Assembly (NCBI GenBank): GCA_049318625.1
Contig: JBMOGA010000047.1
Coordinates: 1 to 32,027 of the forward strand
DNA length: 32,027 bases
Source: JBMOGA01 sp049318625
GTDB taxonomy: Bacteria; Pseudomonadota; Alphaproteobacteria; Rhizobiales; Hyphomicrobiaceae
Direction: 5' to 3'
This document shows, piece after piece, positions 16,444-24,574 of this stretch (the first letter of the stretch is position 1; each line of letters begins with the position of its first letter). The translations under genes and the position numbers were made by a program. The notes beneath the pieces are model-generated. The model made no database searches, was not told the origin of the DNA, and saw only the letters and a list, made by a program, of their open reading frames with translations.

Positions 16444-18084
16444 ATGCTGAACACCTACAGCTATCCCGCGTTCCCCTACGTGCGCTCGGCCGAGCAGGCG
16501 AGCGGGCAGATCGTGCGCCATCCCGTCGTGGTGATCGGCGCCGGCCCGATCGGGCTCACCGCGGCCCTCGACATGGCGTACCGCGGCGTGCCGGTCGTGC
16601 TCGTCGACGACAACAACACGGTCAGCGTCGGGTCACGGGCGGTCTGCTACGCCAAGCGGCCGCTGGAGATCTGGGACCGCCTCGGCTGCGCCGCGCCGAT
16701 GGTCGCGCGCGGGATCAGCTGGAAGGTCGGCAAGGTGTTCTTCCGGGACGATCTCGCATACCAGTTCGATCTTCTTCCGGAGGCGGATCAAAAGCAGCCG
16801 GCGATGATCAATCTCCAGCAGTACTACCTGGAGGAGACGCTGGTCGCGCGGTGCGCGGCCGACCCGCGGATCGACGTGTGCTGGAAGCACAAGGTGGTCG
16901 CCCTGCAGCAGGCCGACGACCACGTGCGCCTGACCATCGAGACACCGGACGGCATCTTCCAGACCGAAGCAGACTGGGTGATCGCCTGCGACGGCGCCAA
17001 CTCGGACACGCGGCGCATGGTCGGCGCGACGTTCACCGGCCAAGCCTTCCAGGACCGTTTCCTGATCGCCGACGTGGTGATGAAGGCCGATTTCCCGACC
17101 GAGCGCTGGTTCTGGTTCGATCCGCCGTTCCACCGGGGGCAATCGGTGCTGCTGCACCGCCAGTCCGACAACCTCTGGCGGATCGATTTCCAGCTCGGCT
17201 GGGACGCCGATCCCGAGGTGGAGAAATCGCCCGAGCAGGTCATTGCGCGCATCAAGGCGATGCTCGGCGACGCGGTCGAGTTCGAGCTCGAATGGGTCTC
17301 GATCTACCAGTTCGCCTGCCGGCGTATCGACAAGCTGCGGCACGGCCGCGTGCTGTTCGCCGGCGATGCGGCGCACCAGGTGTCGCCGTTCGGCGCACGC
17401 GGCGCCAACACCGGCGTGCAGGACGTCGACAACCTCGCCTGGAAGCTCGCGCTGGTTGTCGCGGGCGACGCGCCGCCCGCACTGCTCGATACCTATCACG
17501 CCGAGCGGGCGGCGGCGGCCGACGACAACATCGCCCACTCGACGCGGTCGACGGACTTCATCACGCCGAAAAGTTCGGCCAGCCGGATCTATCGCGATGC
17601 CGTGCTGGAACTGGCGCGGGAGCACGCGTTCGCCCGGCCGCTGGTCAACAGCGGGCGGCTGTCGACGCCGACGCCCTATGCCGTGTCGCCGCTCAACACA
17701 CCCGACCGCGATGCTTTCGACGGCGGCGTCGCCCCCGGCACCAACGCCGCCGATGCGCCGGTCACGATCGACGGCCGCGGCGGCTGGCTGCTCGAGGCAC
17801 TAGCCGGCGGGTTCACGGTGTTGACGTTCGGGGCCCCACCCGACGGTCCCGAAATCGCGCACCGGGGCGTCGCGGCTCGGGTTGTCGCGGTCGGCCGCGA
17901 TGTCGAGGATGCGAAAGGGCTGGTCGCGCGGCGCTACGCGGCAGAGCCCGGCACGACCTATCTGCTGCGCCCCGACCAGCATGTGGCGGCCCGCTGGCGG
18001 GCCTTCGAGCCCGAGGCCATCCGGCACGCCATGGCCCGCGCACTCGGCTACGGACCCGATAGGGAGGACGCGCCATGCCGCTGA
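16444..18084 (+). CDS. FAD-dependent aromatic hydroxylase (MhpA/PHBH-like)
   Basis: A 546-residue class A flavoprotein monooxygenase, which uses NAD(P)H and O2 to hydroxylate phenolic rings. The dinucleotide-binding motif is G32-A-G-P-I-G37, the DG motif is at D183-G184 (IACDGANSDTRR), and the GD motif is at G307-D308 (RVLFAGDAAHQVSPFGARGANTGVQDVDNLAWKLA). The C-terminal thioredoxin-like domain is typical of longer members such as 3-(3-hydroxyphenyl)propionate hydroxylase. I prefer the ATG at 16444, which has GGGGAG about eight bases upstream; the ATG at 16429 has its purines too close. It overlaps the next gene by ten bases. Substrate is not certain. Confidence 0.9.
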   Translation: MLNTYSYPAFPYVRSAEQASGQIVRHPVVVIGAGPIGLTAALDMAYRGVPVVLVDDNNTVSVGSRAVCYAKRPLEIWDRLGCAAPMVARGISWKVGKVFFRDDLAYQFDLLPEADQKQPAMINLQQYYLEETLVARCAADPRIDVCWKHKVVALQQADDHVRLTIETPDGIFQTEADWVIACDGANSDTRRMVGATFTGQAFQDRFLIADVVMKADFPTERWFWFDPPFHRGQSVLLHRQSDNLWRIDFQLGWDADPEVEKSPEQVIARIKAMLGDAVEFELEWVSIYQFACRRIDKLRHGRVLFAGDAAHQVSPFGARGANTGVQDVDNLAWKLALVVAGDAPPALLDTYHAERAAAADDNIAHSTRSTDFITPKSSASRIYRDAVLELAREHAFARPLVNSGRLSTPTPYAVSPLNTPDRDAFDGGVAPGTNAADAPVTIDGRGGWLLEALAGGFTVLTFGAPPDGPEIAHRGVAARVVAVGRDVEDAKGLVARRYAAEPGTTYLLRPDQHVAARWRAFEPEAIRHAMARALGYGPDREDAPCR

Positions 18085-18284
18085 TCACGACACCGAACAT
18101 CGCCGATCCAGACGGCTTCTATCAGGAACTGATCGCCAGCCAGCGCGACTTGTCGGACGAGGAGGCGGCGACGATGAACGCCAAACTCGTGCTGATCCTG
18201 GCCAATCACATCGGCGATCGCGCACTGATCCGCGCCGCGATCTTGGCCGCGGGCGGCAAAATCGCAGCCGCACCGAACATGTGA
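18075..18284 (+). CDS. Small DUF2783-like protein
   Basis: A 69-residue protein (MPLITTPNIADPDGFYQELIASQRDLSDEEAATMNAKLVLILANHIGDRALIRAAILAAG) that resembles the DUF2783 family from memory. It is small, helical and has no signal peptide or membrane segment. Its start overlaps the end of the FAD hydroxylase by ten bases, with AGGGAGGA upstream, so translation is probably coupled. Such genes sit next to FAD hydroxylases, which suggests a structural partner or stabiliser, but no function is known to me. Confidence 0.85.
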   Translation: MPLITTPNIADPDGFYQELIASQRDLSDEEAATMNAKLVLILANHIGDRALIRAAILAAGGKIAAAPNM

Positions 18285-18291
18285 CGTGCCG

Positions 18292-19287
18292 TCAGGCCGG
18301 CAGCACCGCGCCGCCACGAGCCAGCAGCGCCTTCAGCATGACGGCGGCGCCGCACTGCTTCGACACGGCGTTGGCGTCCCACACGTTGTCGGCGACGAAC
18401 TTGCCGCGCATGTAGTGATTGGAGAAGCTCCAGAGGTACGGCGTATTGATGCCGTTGGCGCGGCTGCGGAAGCCATTGTAGGCCTCCCACCGGAACAACA
18501 TGCGCGGCAGGCTCCAATCCTCGAGATCGACGAACTTCTCGTAGGCGAGGCTGTCCTTGGCGCTCGACACCCAATCGGAGGGCGGATTCCACGGTGTCGG
18601 CCGGTTCTTCGGCACCTGCACCGTCTTGCCCCGGAGCGGGTCGCCGTTGTGGAGATGGGCCCTGAAATTGAAGCTGCATTCCAAGCCGTGAATGATGCCG
18701 ACGAAATACCACGGCACGCAGACCTGATCCTCGAGCTGCTGGTACAGTTTGCGGTTGTCGTCCTCGAGCAACTTGGAGACGTACCAGCCGATCTGCGATT
18801 GATATTGCTCGCGAATGACCACGCTGTTGAACAGGCGCACGTAGTCGTCCTTGATGGATTCATAGGACGGACGCCCGGTGGCCACGGCCACGCCGGTCAC
18901 CGCATCGCGGTCGGTGTGCGGGCTGCGCTCGTCCTGATTGATCCGTTGCAACAGGTCGGTCGACCGCTCCACCAGACGGACGACGTCGCCGGCCGGCGCG
19001 GTGCTGGCCGACGCCGACGACTGGATGGAGCCGACCAGATCGACGAGCGCCGGCATGATCTGAAGGAAGTCCCCGGTCGCCTCGGCGCCGAGCGCCATGC
19101 GCGGGGCCGAAAGCCCCAGTCGCTCGGCATCGCGCGCGATCGCGATGAACTCGCGCCACACCGCCGACGTCGTCGCCGTGCCCTGTGCCAGCGCTCCGCC
19201 CGCCTGCATCAAGGCCCCAGGCGCCGCGACCGCGGCACTCGCCCCGGCGACGAACGACCGGCGATCGACCGTGGATCCACCCGCCAT
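18292..19287 (-). CDS. Tat-exported lysozyme-family protein
   Basis: A 331-residue protein with a twin-arginine signal (VDRRSFVAGASAAVAAPGALMQAGGALAQ) and a C-terminal half that resembles lysozyme-family/peptidoglycan-hydrolase-like proteins seen in rhizobia. Matching features are VPWYFVGIIHGLECSFNF, AHLHNGDPL, NGINTPYLWSFSNHY and RGKFVADNVWD. E203, in the HGLE segment, is the likely catalytic acid. The middle region (about 40-145) is helical and unassigned. I chose the ATG at 19287 because GAGGGAG lies six bases upstream; an ATG at 19311 has no such site. It is convergent with the DUF2783-like gene and divergent from the molybdenum hydroxylase/sox operon. Activity on cell-wall glycan is inferred, not shown. 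Confidence 0.8.
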   Translation of the reverse strand: MAGGSTVDRRSFVAGASAAVAAPGALMQAGGALAQGTATTSAVWREFIAIARDAERLGLSAPRMALGAEATGDFLQIMPALVDLVGSIQSSASASTAPAGDVVRLVERSTDLLQRINQDERSPHTDRDAVTGVAVATGRPSYESIKDDYVRLFNSVVIREQYQSQIGWYVSKLLEDDNRKLYQQLEDQVCVPWYFVGIIHGLECSFNFRAHLHNGDPLRGKTVQVPKNRPTPWNPPSDWVSSAKDSLAYEKFVDLEDWSLPRMLFRWEAYNGFRSRANGINTPYLWSFSNHYMRGKFVADNVWDANAVSKQCGAAVMLKALLARGGAVLPA

Positions 19288-19648
19288 GACGCACTCCCTC
19301 GCCCGCTTCAATCAATGACCTTGGATAGGACGCGGAAGTGTCGATCGTGTGATGGCCAGCGTCAAGCCGTCCGGTGCCCGATGACGGCCTGCCTGCGCCC
19401 GCATGAGGTCACGGCGGCACACGGGCGAGGCCTCATTCGGCGCGCGGGGAGTTCTGCCTCACACCCGTGCTGGAGGCGAACACCTCGCGCAGGACGCGCC
19501 GGCCGCGCCGGCAACCGCGCCGACAGGGGCATTGGGGGGGCATTCACAACGGCGTGATCGCGGGATGCGCCTGATCCGGGCTGACGCTACATTGTCCACA
19601 AGGCTGCCCGGGATCGCCGGGCCGATAAACGAATTTGGGGAGGACGAC
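19288..19648. other. 361-bp divergent intergenic region
   Basis: This gap separates the lysozyme-family gene from the molybdenum hydroxylase/sox operon and should hold both promoters. I see no gene, no ModE-type or FixK/FNR-type site and no clear -35/-10 pair. The only strong structure is the hairpin at 19606-19622. A purine-rich GGGGAGGA at 19637-19644 is the ribosome binding site of the [2Fe-2S] subunit. Confidence 0.6.
19606..19622 (+). promoter_or_regulatory. Leader hairpin before molybdenum hydroxylase/sox operon
   Basis: GCCCGG and CCGGGC form a 6-bp perfect stem around GATCG, ending 14 bases before the ribosome binding site. It may shape the leader or be part of an operator. It is far too small for a molybdenum-cofactor riboswitch. 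Confidence 0.3.
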
Positions 19649-20113
19649 GTGGCCAAGCTGACTGTGAACGGGAAATCCGTCGACGTGACCGTCGACGGCG
19701 AGACACCCCTGCTGTGGGCGCTGCGCGAACAGCTCGGGCTCACCGGCACGAAGTACGGCTGCGGCGTCGCGGTCTGCGGGTCGTGCACGGTGCACATCGA
19801 CGGCGTTGCGGTGCGATCGTGCAGCGTCAAGGTCGGCAGCCTCAAGCCCGAGCAGAAGATCACCACCATCGAGGGCCTCTCGCCCGCCGGCGATCACCCG
19901 CTGCAGAAGGTGTGGGTGGAAATGGACGTGCCGCAGTGCGGCTACTGCCAGACCGGCATGATCATGACCGCCGCCGCATTGCTGGCCGCCAAGCCGAAGC
20001 CCACCGATGCCGACATCGATGCCGAGATGAGCAACATCTGCCGTTGCGGCACCTACCAGCGCGTCCGCGCGGCGATCCATGCCGCAGCCGGTAATGTCAA
20101 GGCTCAAGGGTGA
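19649..20113 (+). CDS. [2Fe-2S] subunit of xanthine dehydrogenase-type molybdenum hydroxylase (IorA-like)
   Basis: The 154-residue protein carries two [2Fe-2S] clusters and passes electrons from the molybdenum site. The plant-ferredoxin-type cluster binds at CGVAVCGSC with a following cysteine in AVRSC. The helical second domain binds through CGYCQTG and CRCGTY. There is no signal peptide, so it is probably exported by riding with the Tat-signalled large subunit. The GTG at 19649 follows GGGGAGGA by about five bases and opens directly into the conserved KLTVNGKSVDV. It ends 11 bases before the large subunit start. The family includes isoquinoline 1-oxidoreductase, aldehyde and nicotinate dehydrogenases; the substrate is unknown. 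Confidence 0.93.
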   Translation: MAKLTVNGKSVDVTVDGETPLLWALREQLGLTGTKYGCGVAVCGSCTVHIDGVAVRSCSVKVGSLKPEQKITTIEGLSPAGDHPLQKVWVEMDVPQCGYCQTGMIMTAAALLAAKPKPTDADIDAEMSNICRCGTYQRVRAAIHAAAGNVKAQG

Positions 20114-20124
20114 GGACGGCGACC

Positions 20125-22329
20125 ATGACAGACGCAATCAAGCTTTCCCGCCGTTCGTTCGTCACCGGTTCGGCCGCCGCCGCGGGCGGCCTGTCGCTCG
20201 GCTTCCACATTCCGTTCGGCGGCTCGACCGCAGCCGCACAGGACGCGGCGGTGCGCGAGGTCAACGCCTGGGTGCTGATCAAGCCCGACGACACGGTGGT
20301 GATCCGCATCGCCCGCTCCGAGATGGGCCAGGGCACGCTGACCGGCCTTGCGCAGCTCGTGGCCGAGGAACTCGAGTGCAACTGGGCCAAGGTGACGACG
20401 GAGTATCCGACCCCGGGCCAGAACCTTGCCCGCAACCGCATTTGGGGCGACTTCTCGACCGGCGGGTCGCGCGGGATCCGGCAGTCGCACGACTATGTCC
20501 GCCGTGGCGGGGCGACGGCGCGTGAGATGCTGATCCAGGCGGCCGCCAAGGACTGGGGCGTTGCGGCCTCCGAGGTGACGGCCGCCAACAGCGTGCTGAC
20601 CCACGCAGCCTCCGGCCGTACGACGACCTACGGCAAGGTGGCTGCCGCGGCGGCCCTTCTCGAGCCGCCGAAGGACGTCAAGCTCAAGGATCCGAAGGAC
20701 TGGAAGATCGCCGGCAAGCCGCTGCCCCGGCTCGACACCGCGCCGAAGGTCACCGGCCAGCAGATCTACGGCGTCGACCTGAAGCTGCCCGGCATGCTGA
20801 ATGCCGCGATCAAGGCCTGCCCGGTGTTCGGCGGCACGGTCGCCGGCATCGACGACGCCAAGGCCAAGGCCATGCCCGGCGTGAAACACGTGCTGCGTGT
20901 TGCGGACAACGCGGTGGCGGTCGTCGCGGAGACCTGGTGGCAGGCGAAGACCGCGCTCGACGCCGTTGCCATCACCTGGGACGAGGGCGCCCACAAGAAC
21001 GCGTCGTCCGAGGCGTTCGCGGAGGTGCTGAAGGAAGGGCTCGGTTCGTCTACCAACGTCTTCGTCGGCAATCAGAACGGCGATGCACCGGCGGTGCTGG
21101 CCACGGCTTCGCGCAAGATCGAGGCCATCTACAGCTATCCGCACCAGAACCATGCCACCATGGAGCCGATGAACGCGACGGCGCTGTGGACCGCGGACAA
21201 GTGCGAGGTGTGGTGCCCGACGCAGAACGGCGAAGCCGCACTCGCGGCGACGGCCACCGCGGCGGGCCTGCCGCAGACCAAGTGCGAGGTGTACAAGGTG
21301 CATCTCGGCGGCGGCTTCGGCCGGCGCGGCGCCGTGCACGACTACGTCACCCAAGCGGTGCAGATCGCCAAGCAGGTTCCCGGCACGCCGATCAAGCTGA
21401 TCTGGAGCCGCGAGGAGGATATGACGCACGGGCGGTATCACCCCGTGACGATGGCCAAGATGACCGGCGCGCTGGACGACAAGGGCAACCTGATCGCGCT
21501 GCACATGCGCATCTCGGGGCAGTCGATCCTGTCGTCGATCTTCCCCGGCGCGCTGCAGAACGGCCGCGACATGGCGACGTTCCAGGGCGTCGGTCCGGAC
21601 AACCCGGCGCAGCCGACGGCCAGCGAGCACGGCATCTGCTACGCCTTCCCGAACCTGCTGGTCGACCACGCCATGCGCAACCCGCATGTGCCGCCGGGTT
21701 TCTGGCGCGGCGTCAACGTCAACCAGAACGCGATCTACATGGAGAGCTTCCTGGACGAACTGGCGGCGGTGGCCGGGGTCGACGCGCTCGAGTTCCGGCT
21801 CCGGTTGCTCGGCAACCAGCCGAAGGCCCGGGCCGTGCTGGAAGCAGCTGCGGCGCGTGGCGGGTGGGGCAAACCACTGGCCGACGGCGTTCAGGGCCGC
21901 GGCCTGTCGTTCCTGCGCTCCTTCGGCAGCTACACGGCTGCCTGTGCCGAGGTCTCGGTGAGCGATCGCGGCAAACTGAAGATCCATCGCATCGTTGCGG
22001 CAACCGATCCGGGCCATGTGGTCAACCCGCGGCAGATCGAGATGCAGGTCGAGGGGTCGTTCGTTTATGGCCTCGGGCCGCTGCTCTATCAGGCCTGCAC
22101 GGTCAAGAACGGGCGGATCGTCGAGGACAACTTCGACACCTATCCGCCGCTGCGGATCGACGAGATGCCGAAGGTGGAAACCATCGTCATGCCGTCGGGC
22201 GGCTGGTGGGGCGGCGTGGGCGAGCCGACCATCGGCGTGGCTGCTCCGGCGGTGCTGAACGCGATTGCACGGGCGACCGGCAAGCGCATCCGGCATCTGC
22301 CGATCAAGGAACAGAACCTCAGGGCCTGA
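20125..22329 (+). CDS. Molybdopterin-binding large subunit, xanthine dehydrogenase family (IorB-like)
   Basis: A 734-residue molybdenum-cofactor subunit. The N-terminus MTDAIKLSRRSFVTGSAAAAGG is a twin-arginine signal, so the enzyme acts in the periplasm. Cofactor-contact segments include GGGFGRR (395-401), GFWRGVNVNQNAIYMESFLDELA and the final GVGEPTIGVAAP, where E700 corresponds to the catalytic glutamate. The layout and size match isoquinoline 1-oxidoreductase beta-type proteins, which pass electrons to cytochrome c rather than to FAD; no FAD subunit is present here. The ATG at 20125 is chosen because GAGGA lies eight bases upstream and the Tat motif follows. The stop is two bases before soxX. 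The substrate is unknown; the Sox neighbours point to sulfur chemistry. Confidence 0.93.
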   Translation: MTDAIKLSRRSFVTGSAAAAGGLSLGFHIPFGGSTAAAQDAAVREVNAWVLIKPDDTVVIRIARSEMGQGTLTGLAQLVAEELECNWAKVTTEYPTPGQNLARNRIWGDFSTGGSRGIRQSHDYVRRGGATAREMLIQAAAKDWGVAASEVTAANSVLTHAASGRTTTYGKVAAAAALLEPPKDVKLKDPKDWKIAGKPLPRLDTAPKVTGQQIYGVDLKLPGMLNAAIKACPVFGGTVAGIDDAKAKAMPGVKHVLRVADNAVAVVAETWWQAKTALDAVAITWDEGAHKNASSEAFAEVLKEGLGSSTNVFVGNQNGDAPAVLATASRKIEAIYSYPHQNHATMEPMNATALWTADKCEVWCPTQNGEAALAATATAAGLPQTKCEVYKVHLGGGFGRRGAVHDYVTQAVQIAKQVPGTPIKLIWSREEDMTHGRYHPVTMAKMTGALDDKGNLIALHMRISGQSILSSIFPGALQNGRDMATFQGVGPDNPAQPTASEHGICYAFPNLLVDHAMRNPHVPPGFWRGVNVNQNAIYMESFLDELAAVAGVDALEFRLRLLGNQPKARAVLEAAAARGGWGKPLADGVQGRGLSFLRSFGSYTAACAEVSVSDRGKLKIHRIVAATDPGHVVNPRQIEMQVEGSFVYGLGPLLYQACTVKNGRIVEDNFDTYPPLRIDEMPKVETIVMPSGGWWGGVGEPTIGVAAPAVLNAIARATGKRIRHLPIKEQNLRA

Positions 22330-22331
22330 GG

Positions 22332-22790
22332 ATGCGGGCGGTCGCGGCCGCTCTGATAGGGTTGGCCGGGGCCGTCGTCTCGGTGCCGGCGGCCCGCGCG
22401 GGCGATGCAGCGCCACTCACTGTCTTCGCGGTGTCCGGTGATGCGGTCGACGCACCGCTGGCCGGTCGCAGCGGCGACGCCGCGCGCGGTCGCGCCATCG
22501 TACTCGACCGGGCCGGCGGCAACTGCCTCATCTGCCATCGCGTACCGGTCGACAGCGAGCCGTTCCAGGGGGAGCTCGGACCGGATCTGGCGGGTGTCGG
22601 CGCCCGCCTCAGCGTCGGCCAGATCCGCTTGCGGATGATCGACCAGAGCCTGATACATGCGCAGACGCTGATGCCGCCCTACTACCGGATCGACGGGCTG
22701 CGGCGGGTGGCGCCCCGCTTCGCCGGACAATCGGTGCTGAGCGCGCAGGAGATCGAGGACGTTGTGGCTTGGCTTGCCGACCTGAAATGA
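22332..22790 (+). CDS. soxX: Sulfur-oxidation c-type cytochrome SoxX
   Basis: SoxX pairs with SoxA to form the cytochrome that couples a sulfur compound to the carrier SoxY. The 152-residue protein has a Sec signal (MRAVAAALIGLAGAVVSVPAARA) and one haem site, C65-L-I-C68-H69. M114 in TLMPPYYR is the expected distal ligand and a SoxX signature. The C-terminus has the usual LSAQEIEDVVAWLADL helix. It starts two bases after the molybdenum hydroxylase stop, so it is in the same transcript. It could also accept electrons from that enzyme. Confidence 0.92.
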   Translation: MRAVAAALIGLAGAVVSVPAARAGDAAPLTVFAVSGDAVDAPLAGRSGDAARGRAIVLDRAGGNCLICHRVPVDSEPFQGELGPDLAGVGARLSVGQIRLRMIDQSLIHAQTLMPPYYRIDGLRRVAPRFAGQSVLSAQEIEDVVAWLADLK

Positions 22791-22824
22791 TAGGGTCGCG
22801 GCGGCAACAGGGATCGAGGCCGGA

Positions 22825-23304
22825 ATGCGGTTGGGAGATCGACGCGACAGGTTGAGCCGGCGGCAGGTCCTGGCGATCGGCGTTTGTTCGTCGGCCGGTC
22901 TGCTCGGGCCTGCCGGCGCGCGGGCCGGGACACCTCCGGCGCCGTTCACCACCGCCCTTGCTGCCCTCGCAGGCGGCCGAGAGATCAAGGCTGGCCGCGT
23001 CCACATCGACATGCCGCGTCTCGCCGAGAACGGCAACTCGGTGGCGTTCAACGTCACCGTCGACAGTCCGATGACGGCTGCGGATCATGTCCGCACGATC
23101 CATCTGCTGTCGGAGCGCAATCCGATCCCGCTCATCGCACGCTTCCATATCGGTCCGCGCGCCGGGCGCGCCGTAGTGCGCACCTATGTGCGCCTTGCGA
23201 CCACGCAGAACATCCATGCCGTGGCCGAAATGAGCGACGGCTCGCTGTGGTCGGCCGAGGCAGAGTCCGTCGTGCTGCTCGCCGCCTGCATCGACGGCGG
23301 CTGA
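22825..23304 (+). CDS. soxY: Sulfur-carrier protein SoxY
   Basis: SoxY carries sulfur intermediates on a C-terminal cysteine while bound to SoxZ in the periplasm. The 159-residue product has a twin-arginine signal (LSRRQVLAIGVCSSAGLLG) and the SoxY core, including MPRLAENGNSVAFNVTVDSPM and HIGPRAGRAVVRTYVRLATTQNIHAVAEMSDGSLW. It ends AACIDGG: the carrier cysteine is C155, five residues from the end, where the best-known SoxY proteins end GGCGG. The swinging arm is therefore longer and bulkier after the cysteine. It lies 34 bases after soxX and 12 before soxZ. Confidence 0.92.
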   Translation: MRLGDRRDRLSRRQVLAIGVCSSAGLLGPAGARAGTPPAPFTTALAALAGGREIKAGRVHIDMPRLAENGNSVAFNVTVDSPMTAADHVRTIHLLSERNPIPLIARFHIGPRAGRAVVRTYVRLATTQNIHAVAEMSDGSLWSAEAESVVLLAACIDGG

Positions 23305-23316
23305 GAGGAGATCCGC

Positions 23317-23637
23317 ATGCGCCCCCGCCGTATCTCCATGCCCGCCGTCGCCAAGCGCGGCGATATCGTCGAGATCCGCACCGTACTGCTGCATCCGATG
23401 ATCACCGGGCACACGGCGAGTGGTGCCAACACGGTGCCGCGGCAGATCGTGCATACGTTCGAGGCCAGCTACGACGGCGAGATCATATTCCGGGCCGAGA
23501 TGTTTCCGGGCATCGCCGCCAACCCCTATGTGGGTTTCACGACCGTGGCGACGCGGACCGGCGACGTGACTTTCACGTGGATCGAGGACGGCGGCGCCCG
23601 CACGATCGAGCAACGCCGGCTGACGGTCGAGGAATGA
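23317..23637 (+). CDS. soxZ: Sulfur-carrier partner SoxZ
   Basis: SoxZ forms a heterodimer with SoxY and exposes its carrier arm to partner enzymes. The 106-residue protein has no signal peptide, as usual for SoxZ, and is expected to be exported with SoxY. Family marks are GDIVEIRTVLLHPMITGH near the start, RQIVHTFEASYDGEIIFRAEM, NPYVGFTTVATRTGDVTFTW and a terminal TIEQRRLTVE. GAGAGGAG lies about five bases before the ATG. It overlaps soxA by four bases (ATGA). Confidence 0.95.
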   Translation: MRPRRISMPAVAKRGDIVEIRTVLLHPMITGHTASGANTVPRQIVHTFEASYDGEIIFRAEMFPGIAANPYVGFTTVATRTGDVTFTWIEDGGARTIEQRRLTVEE

Positions 23638-24407
23638 TCGGGCGAACGGGCCTGCTCCTGGCGCTCGCGATGGCCGTCCTGACGGTCGGTCCTGCGCAGT
23701 CTGCCGACACGACGCGCCAGTCGGCGACGGCATTCCTGTCCGCCGAATTGCGCGCCGAGCAGGAGGACGACACGCGCAATCGCGGCCTGCTGTGGGTCGA
23801 CCGAGGTCAGGAGTTGTGGGCGCGACCGGAAGGCGCGCGGGCGGTCTCGTGCGCCACGTGCCACGGCACGGCCGGCACCCTGAGGGGCGCCGCGACCCGC
23901 TATCCGGCCGTCGACCCGGCGAGCGGCACCCTGCTCAACCTGGAACTCAGGATCAACCGCTGCCGCGTCACCCATCAGGGGGCGGAGGGCCTGGCCCACG
24001 AGTCGGAGGCGTTGCTCGGTCTGACCGCCTTGGTCGCATACCAATCGCGCGGGCTGCCGGTGACGGTGACGATCGACGGCGCCGCGCGGCCCTTCTTCGA
24101 GGCCGGAAAGGCGTTCTGGCACGAACGGCAGGGCCAGCTCAATCTGGCCTGCAGCCAATGTCACGACGACAACGTCGGCCGCAAGCTGCGCGGCGATACG
24201 ATCTCCAGCGGCCTCGGTACCGGATTTCCGGCCTATCGGCTCGAATGGGACGGTCTCGGCTCGCTCGGCCGGCGGCTCAGGGCTTGCCAGATCGGCGTTC
24301 GCGCGGCCAGCACCCCGCCCGCCAGTACCGAACAGCTTGCCCTCGAGTTGTATCTGGCGTGGCGTGCCCGGGGGCTGCCGCTCGAGAGCCCTGCCGTGCG
24401 GCGCTAG
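23634..24407 (+). CDS. soxA: Dihaem sulfur-oxidation cytochrome SoxA
   Basis: SoxA, with SoxX, joins thiosulfate or another sulfur donor to the SoxY cysteine by oxidation. The 257-residue protein has a Sec signal (MIGRTGLLLALAMAVLTVGPAQSA). Two haem sites are present: C73-A-T-C76-H77 and C173-S-Q-C176-H177. C218 (RLRACQIGVRA) fits the active-site cysteine that ligates the second haem as a persulfide. The intervening INRCRVTHQGAEG also matches SoxA. Its start overlaps soxZ. No soxB, soxC or soxD follows: the next gene, 167 bases on, encodes a diguanylate cyclase. Confidence 0.94.
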   Translation: MIGRTGLLLALAMAVLTVGPAQSADTTRQSATAFLSAELRAEQEDDTRNRGLLWVDRGQELWARPEGARAVSCATCHGTAGTLRGAATRYPAVDPASGTLLNLELRINRCRVTHQGAEGLAHESEALLGLTALVAYQSRGLPVTVTIDGAARPFFEAGKAFWHERQGQLNLACSQCHDDNVGRKLRGDTISSGLGTGFPAYRLEWDGLGSLGRRLRACQIGVRAASTPPASTEQLALELYLAWRARGLPLESPAVRR

Positions 24408-24483
24408 CCCGGCGCCCAGCGACGTCCAGGCCTTCGATCTTCGGCGTTGGCTGCATAGCGCGGCGGTACCGTCCCAATTCTGG

Positions 24484-24495
24484 CCAATCGATTGG
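24484..24495. promoter_or_regulatory. Perfect 12-bp palindrome before GGDEF gene
   Basis: CCAATCGATTGG is a perfect palindrome in the 167-bp gap between soxA and the diguanylate cyclase, 80 bases before the latter's start. It may be an operator or part of a weak hairpin that ends the sox transcript. No regulator can be named from it. Confidence 0.3.
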
Positions 24496-24574
24496 ACGGC
24501 GTTCAGACCGCCGGCGGCCGGTCGTTAAGGGGTCGGTGCTTTCATGGACGGGTCGTAGTGGGGGCGTAGCGTTC

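Noticed and set aside
18937..18950. TTGATCCGTTGCAA as a FixK-type site
   Set aside because: It lies deep inside the lysozyme-family coding region and is not a full palindrome.
19288..19648. Molybdenum-cofactor riboswitch before the hydroxylase operon
   Set aside because: Only one small hairpin is seen; the multi-stem structure of that riboswitch is not apparent.
20104..22416. 770-codon open frame antisense to the molybdenum hydroxylase
   Set aside because: It is a low-complexity R/H/G-rich translation with no motif, and the plus strand holds a clear enzyme. Long antisense frames are expected at this G+C content.
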